A stretch of 64,000 nt of DNA from Winogradskyella psychrotolerans (lineage in GTDB: Bacteria > Bacteroidota > Bacteroidia > Flavobacteriales > Flavobacteriaceae), in assembly GCF_018860565.1 (NCBI RefSeq), contig NZ_JAHKPS010000018.1, positions 62,001 through 126,000 on the forward strand, given 5' to 3'. The notes beneath the pieces were generated by a model. The model saw nothing but the letters and a program-made list of their open reading frames with translations. It did no database searches and was not told the DNA's origin. How positions within the stretch are numbered: position 1 is the first letter of the stretch; the number at the start of each line of letters is the position of its first letter. Positions 17,361 to 26,273 of the stretch are shown here, one piece after another. The translations under genes and the position numbers were made by a program.

Positions 17361-18860
17361 ATGACAACATATACACTGAATCAAGAAAATTTAAATGCTA
17401 TTTCAGAACGTGTTTCTACACCTAAATACAATAGAACGCAATTAACAACAGGTATTGTACATATTGGTATTGGTGGGTTTCATCGCGCTCATGAGGCATT
17501 TTATACGGATCAATTATTACACGACACATCCATAACTAATTGGGCTATTTGTGGAGTGGCTTTATTACCGCACGACACCAAAATATACCAAACTCTTAAA
17601 GCTCAAGATGGCTTGTACACCCTTATGGTTAAGGAATTTGACGGTTCTTTAAGTAAGCGTGTTATAGGCGCAATTACAGAATTACTTTTTGCTCCAGAAG
17701 ATCCTTCCAAAGTGATAGAAAAGATAGCGAGTCCAGAAGTTAAAATCGTTACTTTAACTATTACTGAAGGCGGATATAACTACAATGAAGCTACAGGTGC
17801 TTTTGATGATAAAAATCCATCTATTTTATATGATATCGCACATCCAACACAACCTAAAACGGTGTTTGGGTATTTAACTCAAGCTTTAAAGCTAAGACAG
17901 CAAAAAGGTTTAAAAGGCATCACAATTCAATCTTGTGATAATATTCAAGGTAATGGTGATATGACTAAGCAAATGTTATTGAGCTACGTAAAACTAGCAG
18001 ATCCAGCATTAATCCCATGGATAGAACAGCGTGTTGCATTTCCAAATAGCATGGTAGATCGTATAACACCAGCAACAACAGCTGCAGATATAGAACAACT
18101 AAAAACAGAAGAAGGTATTGTAGATGCTTGGCCTGTTGTATGCGAACCTTTTAAGCAATGGGTTATAGAAGACCAATTTAGTAATGGAAGACCTCTTTGG
18201 GAAGTTGTAGGCGCACAATTTGTAAAAGATGTCGAACCTTATGAGAAAATGAAGTTAAGCCTTTTAAATGCAGGACATTCGGTTTTAGGGATTTTAGGAG
18301 CTTTAGTTGGATATATAACTATTGACGAAGCCGTAAATGATAAGAATATCAACGCGTTTTTAGAACATTATTTAAAACAAGAGGTCGTTCCAACGCTTAG
18401 TGATTTAGAAAATGTTGACTTAGAAGCCTATATAGCATCATTATTACAGCGTTTTGGAAATGTTAGTATTAAAGACCAAATAGATCGCATTTGTTCAGAA
18501 AGTTCTGCTAAGTTTCCAATATTTATTTTGCCTACCGTTAAAGCTAATTTAAAGTTATCTAGACAAACTGAATTAGCTGCTTTTGTTGTAGCTGCTTGGG
18601 CTATTTATAGCTTAGGTACTAATGAAAAAGATGAACATTTAAATATTAAAGATGCTCTAAAAGATACCTTGCATAAACAGGCAGAGTTGGCATCCCAAAA
18701 TCATCCCGAGTATTTTCTAGAAATTGAATCTGTTTTTGGAAACTTAAAAACGTATAAACCTTTTGTAGATGCTTATGTTAAAGCGTATAAAACAATTACA
18801 AAAGAAGGTGTAATTATAGCTGTTCAAAACATTAACCTTAGCCAAATTAATTCTATATAA
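17361..18860 (+). CDS. Mannitol 2-dehydrogenase (long-chain polyol dehydrogenase family)
   Basis: 499 residues, the length of mannitol 2-dehydrogenases; oxidises D-mannitol to D-fructose with NAD. N-terminal Rossmann GIGGFHRAHEAFYTDQ (36-51). The catalytic triad spacing of the family is present: Lys298, Asn303 and His306 (KLSLLNAGH). Fructuronate or tagaturonate reductases are related alternatives, but the fructokinase placed immediately after (stop directly followed by ATG) supports mannitol. No metal site is expected. Confidence 0.9.
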   Translation: MTTYTLNQENLNAISERVSTPKYNRTQLTTGIVHIGIGGFHRAHEAFYTDQLLHDTSITNWAICGVALLPHDTKIYQTLKAQDGLYTLMVKEFDGSLSKRVIGAITELLFAPEDPSKVIEKIASPEVKIVTLTITEGGYNYNEATGAFDDKNPSILYDIAHPTQPKTVFGYLTQALKLRQQKGLKGITIQSCDNIQGNGDMTKQMLLSYVKLADPALIPWIEQRVAFPNSMVDRITPATTAADIEQLKTEEGIVDAWPVVCEPFKQWVIEDQFSNGRPLWEVVGAQFVKDVEPYEKMKLSLLNAGHSVLGILGALVGYITIDEAVNDKNINAFLEHYLKQEVVPTLSDLENVDLEAYIASLLQRFGNVSIKDQIDRICSESSAKFPIFILPTVKANLKLSRQTELAAFVVAAWAIYSLGTNEKDEHLNIKDALKDTLHKQAELASQNHPEYFLEIESVFGNLKTYKPFVDAYVKAYKTITKEGVIIAVQNINLSQINSI

Positions 18861-19745
18861 ATGAAAAATATTGTTTGTTTTGGAGAAGTGTTATGGGATG
18901 TGTTTCCTAACCATAAAACCATTGGAGGTGCTCCATTAAATGTGGCATTGCGGCTACAGTCTTTTGGACATAAAGTGGCTATGATAACCAAAATTGGAAA
19001 AGATGCATTGGGGGAAACCATTTTTGAATACATTAAAACAAATGGAGTTGAAGTCGATTATATTCAAAAAGACGACCATTTAAAGACTGGTGAAGTTGAA
19101 GTCTCATTAAATGAAGAAGGTTCTGCAACCTATGTCATACATGCACCAAGAGCTTGGGATGCTATTGAACTAACAGAAGCGGCAAAACAAATAACTGCGA
19201 CGTCAGATGCCTTTATTTTTGGAAGCTTGGTGGTAAGAACAGCAGTTTCTAAAGCAACGTTATATCGTCTTATTGATTGTGCTCCATATAAAATATTTGA
19301 TGTTAATCTTAGAGCCCCTTATTACAGCTTAGAAGAATTGAATTATTTGATGCATGCTGCTGATTTTATAAAATTTAATGACGATGAAATCTTTGAAATT
19401 TGTAACAGTTTATATGGAAAAAGCATTGCTTTAGAAGAATGTATTCGACTCATATCAAAACAAACCTCAACAGCATCAATCTGCGTGACCTTGGGTGCTA
19501 AAGGAGCTGTGTTATTTGTGGATAATGAGTTCTATTATAATGCTGGTTATATCGTAAACGTCATAGATACTGTTGGAGCAGGAGATGCTTTTCTCGCTAC
19601 ACTAACACATAAATTATTAACAGGAAGTACACCACAGAATGCCATAAATTATGCTTGTGCAGTAGGAGCTTATGTCGCAAGCCAAGCAGGTGCAAACCCA
19701 AAATTTGAAAAAGAAGATATTGAAAAATTAATGCTTAGCATTTAA
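18861..19745 (+). CDS. PfkB-family fructokinase
   Basis: 294 residues, ribokinase fold. N-terminal GEVLWDVFPNHKTIGGAPLNVALRL substrate motif and the C-terminal signature DTVGAGDAF (236-244), Asp242 being the catalytic base. Phosphorylates fructose produced by the preceding dehydrogenase to fructose 6-phosphate. Start ATG abuts the previous stop, so the pair is translationally linked. Ends the mannitol operon; a terminator follows at 19788. Confidence 0.92.
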   Translation: MKNIVCFGEVLWDVFPNHKTIGGAPLNVALRLQSFGHKVAMITKIGKDALGETIFEYIKTNGVEVDYIQKDDHLKTGEVEVSLNEEGSATYVIHAPRAWDAIELTEAAKQITATSDAFIFGSLVVRTAVSKATLYRLIDCAPYKIFDVNLRAPYYSLEELNYLMHAADFIKFNDDEIFEICNSLYGKSIALEECIRLISKQTSTASICVTLGAKGAVLFVDNEFYYNAGYIVNVIDTVGAGDAFLATLTHKLLTGSTPQNAINYACAVGAYVASQAGANPKFEKEDIEKLMLSI

Positions 19746-19787
19746 ACGGAAACGCTAAGTTTACTTGGTTGTTTAATAGCACTTAAG

Positions 19788-19815
19788 AGCTTCACAAAAA
19801 TGGTGAGGCTTTTTT
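19788..19815 (+). terminator. Terminator of the mannitol operon
   Basis: AGCTTCAC / GTGAGGCT stem (one G-T pair), 7-base loop, T run; 42 bases after the fructokinase stop. Confidence 0.8.
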
Positions 19816-19874
19816 GTAGTATAAGGTCTGTGTAGAGACTTAAAAGTAATCAATATCCTCATTGTTTTAAGCAA

Positions 19875-19910
19875 TAAAAAAGCCTGCATACATATTATGT
19901 TATACAGGCT
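19875..19910 (-). terminator. Terminator of the leftward redox genes
   Basis: On the minus strand AGCCTGTAT / ATGCAGGCT (one wobble) followed by six T. About 38 bases after the DJ-1 gene stop, back to back with the mannitol terminator. Confidence 0.8.
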
Positions 19911-19947
19911 CTCTCGCTATCAATCAAATCAAAATCAAATCATTATA

Positions 19948-20631
19948 CTAAGCCTTTTTAAGCGCTTCTATTAATTTCTCTGCAACCAAAGTTGAAGATG
20001 CAGGGTTTTGCCCTGTTATAAGGTTGCCGTCTTGCACAGCATAAGCTGCCCATTTATCAGCATTAGAATAATGTGCTCCATTTTCAATAAGCATATCTTC
20101 TAATAGTAATGGTACAACTTCAGTTAAGCCCACAGCTGCTTCTTCTAAATTTGAAAAACCAGTTACTTTCTTACCTTTTACCAATGCTGTTCCGTCTTCA
20201 TTTTTTACATCTTTTAATACAGCTGGTGCATGACATACAAAAGCAATTGGTTTTTCTTGGCGATCAAACTTTTCAATCAATGCCACTGAATTAGCATCAT
20301 TGGTTAAATCCCATAAAGGGCCATGTCCGCCTGGATAAAACACAGCATCAAAATCATCTGGATTTATATCTGCTAATACTTTAGTGTTTGCAATTTTATC
20401 TTTGGCTTGGGCATCTTTGTTAAAGCGCTCAGTAGCCTCGGTTGCTGCATCTGGCGAATCGCTACTTGGATCTATTGGCGCAGCACCACCTTTTGGTGTC
20501 GCAATAGTAATAGTTGCTCCTTTATCTAATAAGGTGTAATATGGACTTGCGAATTCTTCAACCCAAAATCCTGTTTTCTTTCCTGTATCTCCTAATTTAT
20601 CGTGAGATGTTAATACGAATAATACGTTCAT
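19948..20631 (-). CDS. DJ-1/PfpI-family protein (Hsp31-like)
   Basis: 227 residues, class I glutamine-amidotransferase-like fold. Nucleophile elbow AFVCHAPAVL with Cys133-His134, acidic region near PGGHGPLWDLTND and the N-terminal KTGFWVEEF. Members act as glyoxalase III, holdase or amidase; which one is not decidable here. The gene lies 100 bases beyond the alcohol dehydrogenase gene, so it may be co-transcribed or have its own promoter. Confidence 0.87.
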   Translation of the reverse strand: MNVLFVLTSHDKLGDTGKKTGFWVEEFASPYYTLLDKGATITIATPKGGAAPIDPSSDSPDAATEATERFNKDAQAKDKIANTKVLADINPDDFDAVFYPGGHGPLWDLTNDANSVALIEKFDRQEKPIAFVCHAPAVLKDVKNEDGTALVKGKKVTGFSNLEEAAVGLTEVVPLLLEDMLIENGAHYSNADKWAAYAVQDGNLITGQNPASSTLVAEKLIEALKKA

Positions 20632-20731
20632 TTTCTTTTTTAATTTTTTTTATACTTCTGAAATGGTTTCAGAAGGTATGCTTACTTTTAAATCTGGTCT
20701 CAAAATCAATTGTACTGACCTTCAGTTTAAA

Positions 20732-21892
20732 TTAATACGCCATTTTTACAATTTTCTCTACCTTATCTGGTGACAGTGATTGGTGTTCACCTAATCCCAA
20801 CCATCCACGATCAGTAAAACGTTTTGCTATTTTTTCAGCAGTACCTTCATAATCTTTAGTGTAATCAGATAACTTAGTATCGATACCTAATTGATGAAAG
20901 AAAGCTGTTGTTCTTTCAATGGCTGCATAGGCCTTATCGTCTGTGCTACCTTCCGTAATATTCCAAACACGCTCTGCGTATTGTGCTAATTTTTCTTTCT
21001 TCGCTTCAAAATTAAACTTGTAATGGCTTGGTGCAATTACCGCTAAAGTACGTGCGTGGTCAATACCAAACATGGCTGTTAATTCGTGTCCCATAGCATG
21101 AACGGCCCAGTCTGAAGGTACTCCTTTTTGTATTAATCCGTTTAAGGCCATAGTACAACTCCACATAAAGTTAGATGCCGCTTGATAGTCTGTAGGATCC
21201 TCTAATACTTTTGGTGCTACCTCAATTAAGGTTTGTAGAATACTTTCCGCAAAACGATCTTGTAACAAGGCTCCAATAGGATAGGTCATGTATTGTTCTA
21301 AAACATGTGTAAACGCATCTGTTAATCCGTTTGCCAATTGACGTTGAGGAATAGACGTAATCACTTGAGGATCTAATATGGAGAACTCAGGAAATAAACC
21401 AGGTCCACCCATAGCTAATTTCTCTTGGGTTTCAGCTCTTGTAATTACAGCTCCAGAATTCATTTCAGATCCTGTAGCAGGAAGGGTTAAAACGGTTCCG
21501 AAAGGCATTCCTTTTTCAGTTCTAATATTTTGGGTTAAAATATCCCAAGGAGTCTCACCATCATACACTGCTGCAGCTGATAAAAATTTAGTGCCATCAA
21601 TTACAGATCCACCACCAACGGCTAATAAATACGTAATGTTTTCGTCTTTAATTATTTTTAAAGCCTCCATTAACTTAGCGTATTCTGGATTTGCAGGAAT
21701 TCCGCCAAATTCAATAACCTCTACTTTAGCTAAAGCCGTTTTTACTTGATCGTAAATACCATTTTTTTTAATGCTTCCACCACCATAAAGCATTAGTACT
21801 TTGGCGTCTTTAGGGATTTCGTTTTCTAGTTTTTCTATAGTGTCTTTACCAAATATGATTTTGGTAGGATTTTTAAATTCAAAATTATTCAT
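20732..21892 (-). CDS. Iron-containing alcohol dehydrogenase (YqhD/BdhA-like)
   Basis: 386 residues; NAD(P)H-dependent reduction of aldehydes. Motifs: GGGSVIDGTKFLSAA (nucleotide binding, with the Gly-Gly-Gly-Ser characteristic of group III), metal ligands in GLTDAFTHVLEQYM (Asp/His) and GHELTAMFGIDHARTLA (two His). The scaffold NNFEFKNPTKIIFGK start matches YqhD, which detoxifies short aldehydes. Part of the leftward cluster with reductase and nitroreductase genes. Confidence 0.9.
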   Translation of the reverse strand: MNNFEFKNPTKIIFGKDTIEKLENEIPKDAKVLMLYGGGSIKKNGIYDQVKTALAKVEVIEFGGIPANPEYAKLMEALKIIKDENITYLLAVGGGSVIDGTKFLSAAAVYDGETPWDILTQNIRTEKGMPFGTVLTLPATGSEMNSGAVITRAETQEKLAMGGPGLFPEFSILDPQVITSIPQRQLANGLTDAFTHVLEQYMTYPIGALLQDRFAESILQTLIEVAPKVLEDPTDYQAASNFMWSCTMALNGLIQKGVPSDWAVHAMGHELTAMFGIDHARTLAVIAPSHYKFNFEAKKEKLAQYAERVWNITEGSTDDKAYAAIERTTAFFHQLGIDTKLSDYTKDYEGTAEKIAKRFTDRGWLGLGEHQSLSPDKVEKIVKMAY

Positions 21893-21993
21893 CTTCTTTT
21901 CTTTTTAATTATTAATTCTTGTTATTCAACCACGCTCAATATTCCTTTAGATAGTATACACTCTAAATAGGACGATTAGAGAGCAGTATTGTC

Positions 21994-22992
21994 TTAAATT
22001 TTAACAACCATTTTTCCTTTATTCTTACCTTCAAATAAGTCTATAAAAGCTTGAGGTATATTATCAAAACCTTCAACTATGGTTTCAGAATAGGTGAGTT
22101 TACCTTCTGCTAACCAAGACGTTAATTGTGTCATTGCTTCTGGAAATTTCTCAGCATAATTAGAAACAATAAACCCTTGCATTAAGGCACTGTTTTTTAC
22201 TAAGAACGGTTGTACGCTTAAACTTTTTGGTGCTTCTGTATTATTATAAACCGAAATAGCACCACAAACTATAATTCTGGCCAATCGGTTAATATTAACT
22301 AATACCGCATCTGAAATAGGGCCACCTACATTATCAAAATAGATATCCACTCCGTTAGGAGCCGCTTCAGCGATAGCCGCTGTCATATCTTTAGTAGTGT
22401 TGTAATTAATACCAGCATCGAAACCAAATTTCGATTTTAAGAGCTCAATTTTTTCATCTGAACCTGCAATTCCAATAACTCTTAGGCCTAATATTTTACC
22501 TATTTGTCCTACAACAGATCCTACAGCACCAGCAGCACCAGAAACCACTAAAGTTTCACCTTTTTTTGGTTGCCCTATTTCTGTTAATCCGCAATAAGCT
22601 GTTAGGCCTGTCATACCTAGAATTCCTAAATAAGCACTTAATGGAGCTTTAGAAGGATCTACTTTATTTAAGCCTTCACCATTAGACACTTGTTGTGTTT
22701 TCCAACTGAGCATACCAGAAACATAATCTCCTTCTTTAAAATTATCGTTTTTAGATGAGATAACTTTAGCAATAATTCCGGATTGTACAGGTTGGTTTAA
22801 TTCAAAAGGTGGTACGTATGATTTAGCATTACTCATACGCCCTCTTAAATACGGGTCAACCGATACATATTCTGTCTCTAAGAGCAGTTCGCCCTCTTTA
22901 ATTGTTAGTTCTATATCTTCAGTTTTAAATTCAAAATTAGATACAGAGGGTTTTCCTTCAGGTCTACTATTTAATAAAATGGTCTTAATCAT
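21994..22992 (-). CDS. Zinc-free MDR NADP-dependent oxidoreductase (LTB4-dehydrogenase/CurA-like)
   Basis: 332 residues. N-terminal LLETEYVSVDPYLRGRMSNAKSY and the Rossmann motif VSGAAGAVGSVVGQIGK identify the leukotriene-B4-dehydrogenase-like branch that reduces alpha,beta-unsaturated ketones and aldehydes. No zinc ligands. It is 14 bases downstream of the nitroreductase gene, so co-transcribed. Confidence 0.88.
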   Translation of the reverse strand: MIKTILLNSRPEGKPSVSNFEFKTEDIELTIKEGELLLETEYVSVDPYLRGRMSNAKSYVPPFELNQPVQSGIIAKVISSKNDNFKEGDYVSGMLSWKTQQVSNGEGLNKVDPSKAPLSAYLGILGMTGLTAYCGLTEIGQPKKGETLVVSGAAGAVGSVVGQIGKILGLRVIGIAGSDEKIELLKSKFGFDAGINYNTTKDMTAAIAEAAPNGVDIYFDNVGGPISDAVLVNINRLARIIVCGAISVYNNTEAPKSLSVQPFLVKNSALMQGFIVSNYAEKFPEAMTQLTSWLAEGKLTYSETIVEGFDNIPQAFIDLFEGKNKGKMVVKI

Positions 22993-23006
22993 AATGTTTT
23001 GTTTTT

Positions 23007-23639
23007 TTACTTCATTACAGTTACCAAATCTTCCATAGGTTTTCTTACCTTAACTAGATTTACTAACCAATCTTCATTTTCTTTTCTATAACCAATAGGC
23101 ATTAAAACAGCACTGCGTAATCCTTTTTCGCGTAATCCAAGAATTTTATCTACAGCATCTGGATCAAAACCTTCAATAGGAGTGGCGTCTACACCTTCAA
23201 AAGCCGCTGCTGCTAAAGCTTGTGAGAATGCAATATAAGCTTGTTTTGCAGCGTGGTTAAAGTTCTCTTCAGCATCTTTCTGTGGATAAGAGCTCAATAA
23301 CATTTGTCTATAATTTTCCCAACCTTCATTTTTAAAACCACGAATATCATTGGTTAAATCGAACATGTAATTTATACGTTCCTCGGTATAAGTATCCCAA
23401 GCCGCAAAAACGAGTAGGTGAGAGCAGTCTGTAATTACCGATTGATTCCAAGCTACTGGTTTAATCTGTTCTTTTAATTCCTTATTTTCAATAACAATAA
23501 TTTCAAAAGGTTGTAAACCACTTGATGTAGGCGCCAAACGTGCTGCTTCTAAAATATTTTGAAGTTTTTCATCAGGAACAGTGTCACCATTCATTGCTTT
23601 TGCAGCGTATCTCCAATTTAATTTATCTAATAATTCCAT
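23007..23639 (-). CDS. Nitroreductase-family NAD(P)H oxidoreductase (NfsB-like)
   Basis: 210 residues, FMN-dependent. MELLDKLNWRYAAKAMNGD start, AARLAPTSSGLQPFEIIVI (FMN phosphate region) and GVDATPIEGFDPDAVDKILGLREKGL are NfsB/dihydropteridine-reductase motifs. Reduces nitro compounds or quinones. Spacing of 14-15 bases on both sides marks it as internal to the operon. A paralogue with the same motifs is at 36723. Confidence 0.9.
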   Translation of the reverse strand: MELLDKLNWRYAAKAMNGDTVPDEKLQNILEAARLAPTSSGLQPFEIIVIENKELKEQIKPVAWNQSVITDCSHLLVFAAWDTYTEERINYMFDLTNDIRGFKNEGWENYRQMLLSSYPQKDAEENFNHAAKQAYIAFSQALAAAAFEGVDATPIEGFDPDAVDKILGLREKGLRSAVLMPIGYRKENEDWLVNLVKVRKPMEDLVTVMK

Positions 23640-23654
23640 AATTCTATTTTCTTT

Positions 23655-24317
23655 TTAAGCGTTGTTTCCTAATTTGTTTATGTGTTCTGAAGTGATAATC
23701 ACTTCTGAATATTTGGTATTAGCTAAGCCTATCATAGCTTGCGCTATGGTCTCTGCATTCACTATTTTATACTTTTTTAGTTTCCCGATAAATAGGGGCT
23801 GAATGACTTTGAAGATCACTAATCCTATTTTTTCTAATAATCGAGTTTCTTGTCTATCACCACCAATTAAAGATGGTCTTAAAACATATGTATTTTTAAT
23901 CTGCTGCTTTAAGACGCTGTTTTCCATTTCGCCTTTGGTCTTGTTGTAAAATACCGTGCTATTTTTATTCGCTCCCATTGCAGAAATGACTAAAAATGTA
24001 TCAATATGGTTTTCTTTTGAAAGTTTAGCAGCCGCAACCGGAATTCCGAAATCTATTTTTTTATAAAGCGTTTTGTCTGGTGTCTTTTTCGCTGTGGTAC
24101 CAATACAGCAATACACGTCGTCTGCTGTAAAATCAGTTTTAAACTGGTTAAGCTCTAAAAGATCACCAATAAACTGTTGGACTTTATCAGGTAGACCTTC
24201 AATTTTAGAGCGTGAAAACAATTTTATAGTGTCGTAACGCTCATCTTCAATTAATTTTTGAAGTACAAAACCACCCGTTAAACCAGATGCACCTAATATG
24301 ATTGCTGTCTTTTTCAT
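23655..24317 (-). CDS. NAD(P)H-binding Rossmann protein (atypical SDR, HTATIP2-like)
   Basis: 220 residues. N-terminal GASGLTGGFVLQKL nucleotide-binding motif, CCIGTTAKKTPDKTLYKKIDF and TKGEMENSV, the features of SDR_a5-type oxidoreductases. The catalytic role is unassigned. The gene starts one base from the TetR stop and ends 15 bases before the nitroreductase. Confidence 0.85.
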   Translation of the reverse strand: MKKTAIILGASGLTGGFVLQKLIEDERYDTIKLFSRSKIEGLPDKVQQFIGDLLELNQFKTDFTADDVYCCIGTTAKKTPDKTLYKKIDFGIPVAAAKLSKENHIDTFLVISAMGANKNSTVFYNKTKGEMENSVLKQQIKNTYVLRPSLIGGDRQETRLLEKIGLVIFKVIQPLFIGKLKKYKIVNAETIAQAMIGLANTKYSEVIITSEHINKLGNNA

Positions 24318-24318
24318 A

Positions 24319-24903
24319 TTATTGACACATTTTTATACTGCTCCAAGCAGATTGATAAGCTTCTTCTAAATGTGTTTTATCTAATGTAAATGCGCCTCGT
24401 TTTTGAGTCATCATTAAAAACGATAAAGGGTTGATAGCATAAGCATACAATAGGTAATCTGAAATCGGTTTTATAATCCCTTCTTTTTTGCCACGTTCCC
24501 AAAGATCGAGTAGAGGCTGTAAGTGCTTAATACCTTCTTGTCTACTTTCCTCGTCAATCATTGGAGTATTATCACACTGTGCTAAAAACATGGCATGTTC
24601 ACTTTCTTTCAGTTTAAAATCTGCAATACGTTTCCAAATCATTTTAAATCCTTCTTCAATAGGCGTAGTGGGATCATAATTAGCAAATGCATACTTGGTG
24701 TATTCTGCCTTCACATCTATGTATGTTTGATTCACTAAATCTTGTTTGTTTTCAAAGTATAAATAAATAGTTGCAGGTGATACATTAGCCATTTTAGCAA
24801 TTTTACTCATAGGCGTTGCATGAAACCCATTATTGTTAACCAACTCTATAGTTGCTTTAACAAGTGCATTACGTTTATCTATACTTTTTTGAAGTTTTGC
24901 CAT
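24319..24903 (-). CDS. TetR/AcrR-family regulator of the leftward redox operon
   Basis: About 194 residues from ATG 24903 (the frame continues to a TTG at 24924, which would add seven residues before MAKLQKS). N-terminal HTH: MSKIAKMANVSPATIYLYFENKQDLVNQTY. Ligand domain: residues 50-194, no family call. It is the promoter-proximal gene of the operon, and a perfect 14-base palindrome lies 34 bases upstream, so autoregulation plus control of the oxidoreductases is expected. Confidence 0.9.
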   Translation of the reverse strand: MAKLQKSIDKRNALVKATIELVNNNGFHATPMSKIAKMANVSPATIYLYFENKQDLVNQTYIDVKAEYTKYAFANYDPTTPIEEGFKMIWKRIADFKLKESEHAMFLAQCDNTPMIDEESRQEGIKHLQPLLDLWERGKKEGIIKPISDYLLYAYAINPLSFLMMTQKRGAFTLDKTHLEEAYQSAWSSIKMCQ

Positions 24904-24936
24904 CGTGTTTAAATTCTGATACAAATATACATTAAA

Positions 24937-24950
24937 AATGAACGTTCATT
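24937..24950. promoter_or_regulatory. TetR operator candidate
   Basis: Perfect palindrome AATGAACGTTCATT centred at 24943.5, just upstream of the TetR gene start. The ATGAACG half-site with CG centre is typical of TetR/AcrR operators. Confidence 0.75.
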
Positions 24951-25031
24951 CTTTTTTTAACAAAGGTTTAAACATTCAAATAAAAAAATGGTAGGGAATA
25001 ACAAGAGTTAGATTGATTGGTTGATGTGTAG

Positions 25032-25068
25032 AAAAGGAGCGTTGTTTTTAAAAACGATGCTCCTTTTT
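25032..25068. terminator. Orphan hairpin-terminator in a divergent intergenic region
   Basis: AAAAGGAGCGTTGT / ACGATGCTCCTTTT stem (one G/A mismatch) followed by a T run, in the 335-base gap 24904-25238 between two divergent genes. No plus-strand gene ends nearby. It is preceded at 25011 by GATTGATTGGTT, which also precedes the terminator at 38299. Apart from the TetR palindrome nothing else is seen in the gap. Confidence 0.65.
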
Positions 25069-25238
25069 GAATTTTATAAATAGCACTCAAAAAAAATAGC
25101 TTAAATAATCATAAAATAAAGACATAAAAAACAATAGAAATGGAAATGTATTTACCTTTGTAACTCGTAAGTAAAAAAAAGCGACTAAAGCAGTCTTAAC
25201 ACACTTACTTAGACCCCAATTATACAATTGATAACGTT

Positions 25239-26243
25239 ATGAGCACTAAACATACATCATATTCTATATTAGATCTGGCTTTAGTATCAGAAGACCATAC
25301 ATTACAAGAAACCTATACTAACGTATTAAAACTAGCGCAACATGCAGAGGCTTATGGTTATTCACGCTATTGGTTAGCAGAACACCATAACGCAGCTAAT
25401 ATTGCTAGTAGTGCAACTTCTATATTAATTGGTTATGTAGCGCAAGGCACTAAAACCTTAAGAGTAGGTTCTGGTGGTATTATGTTACCTAATCATTCAC
25501 CTTTAATTATTGCCGAGCAGTTCGGGACTTTAGGAACCATATATCCCAATAGAATAGATTTAGGATTAGGCAGAGCTCCTGGCACAGACAGAGAAACGGC
25601 TGAAGCTATTCGTACCGATTTTATGCAAGCCGCACACTCATTTCCAACTGAAGTAGACAAAATACAAACCTATTTTTCATCCGAAAATGACGAATCTCAA
25701 GTAAGAGCTACTGTTGCCGAAGGCGTCAACGTACCATTGTATATCTTGGGATCTAGCACAGATAGTGCGCATTTAGCAGCTAAAAAAGGACTGCCTTATG
25801 CCTTTGCAAGTCATTTTGCAACCACACATCTATGGGATGCTATAGCTATATATCGTAAAGAATTTAAACCGTCGGAAGCCTTACAAGAACCATATTTTAT
25901 GGCAGGTGTTAACATCATTATTGCTGATACAGACGAAGAAGCAGAACGCTTAGCTACCTCATTAATCCGAATGATTGTTGGCATATTTACAGGAAGACGG
26001 TCTAACGTGCAACCACCAACAGAAATGACCGAAGATTTAAAGGATATCATGCGTAATCCGCAAGTCCACCAAATGCTGAAGTACAGTTTTATTGGTAGCA
26101 AAGCTACAGTTAAAGCACAGGTTAAAGAATTTTTAGCGCAATCAAACGCAGACGAACTCATTGCAGTAACGCATCTGTATGATATCAATGCCAGAATTAG
26201 ATCTTACGAATTATTTTCAGAAATTATGAATGAGTTAAACTAA
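25239..26243 (+). CDS. Luciferase-like (LLM class) flavin-dependent oxidoreductase
   Basis: 334 residues, TIM-barrel flavin monooxygenase. SRYWLAEHHNAANIASSATSILIGY (25-55 region), SGGIMLPNHSPLIIAEQFGTLGTIYPNRIDLGLGRAPG is the MsnO8/luxA-like hallmark; FIGSKATVKAQVKEF near 290. Uses reduced flavin and O2; substrate unknown. Single gene, divergent from the TetR operon and convergent with the barrel gene at 26274. Confidence 0.9.
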   Translation: MSTKHTSYSILDLALVSEDHTLQETYTNVLKLAQHAEAYGYSRYWLAEHHNAANIASSATSILIGYVAQGTKTLRVGSGGIMLPNHSPLIIAEQFGTLGTIYPNRIDLGLGRAPGTDRETAEAIRTDFMQAAHSFPTEVDKIQTYFSSENDESQVRATVAEGVNVPLYILGSSTDSAHLAAKKGLPYAFASHFATTHLWDAIAIYRKEFKPSEALQEPYFMAGVNIIIADTDEEAERLATSLIRMIVGIFTGRRSNVQPPTEMTEDLKDIMRNPQVHQMLKYSFIGSKATVKAQVKEFLAQSNADELIAVTHLYDINARIRSYELFSEIMNELN

Positions 26244-26273
26244 AAGCAAAACATATAATGCTTGCCTAAATAT

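Noticed and set aside
25184-25196. 13-mer ACTAAAGCAGTCT also at 31433 before the serine hydrolase gene
   Set aside because: A shared 13-mer is expected by chance several times in 64 kb of AT-rich DNA, and no surrounding bases match.
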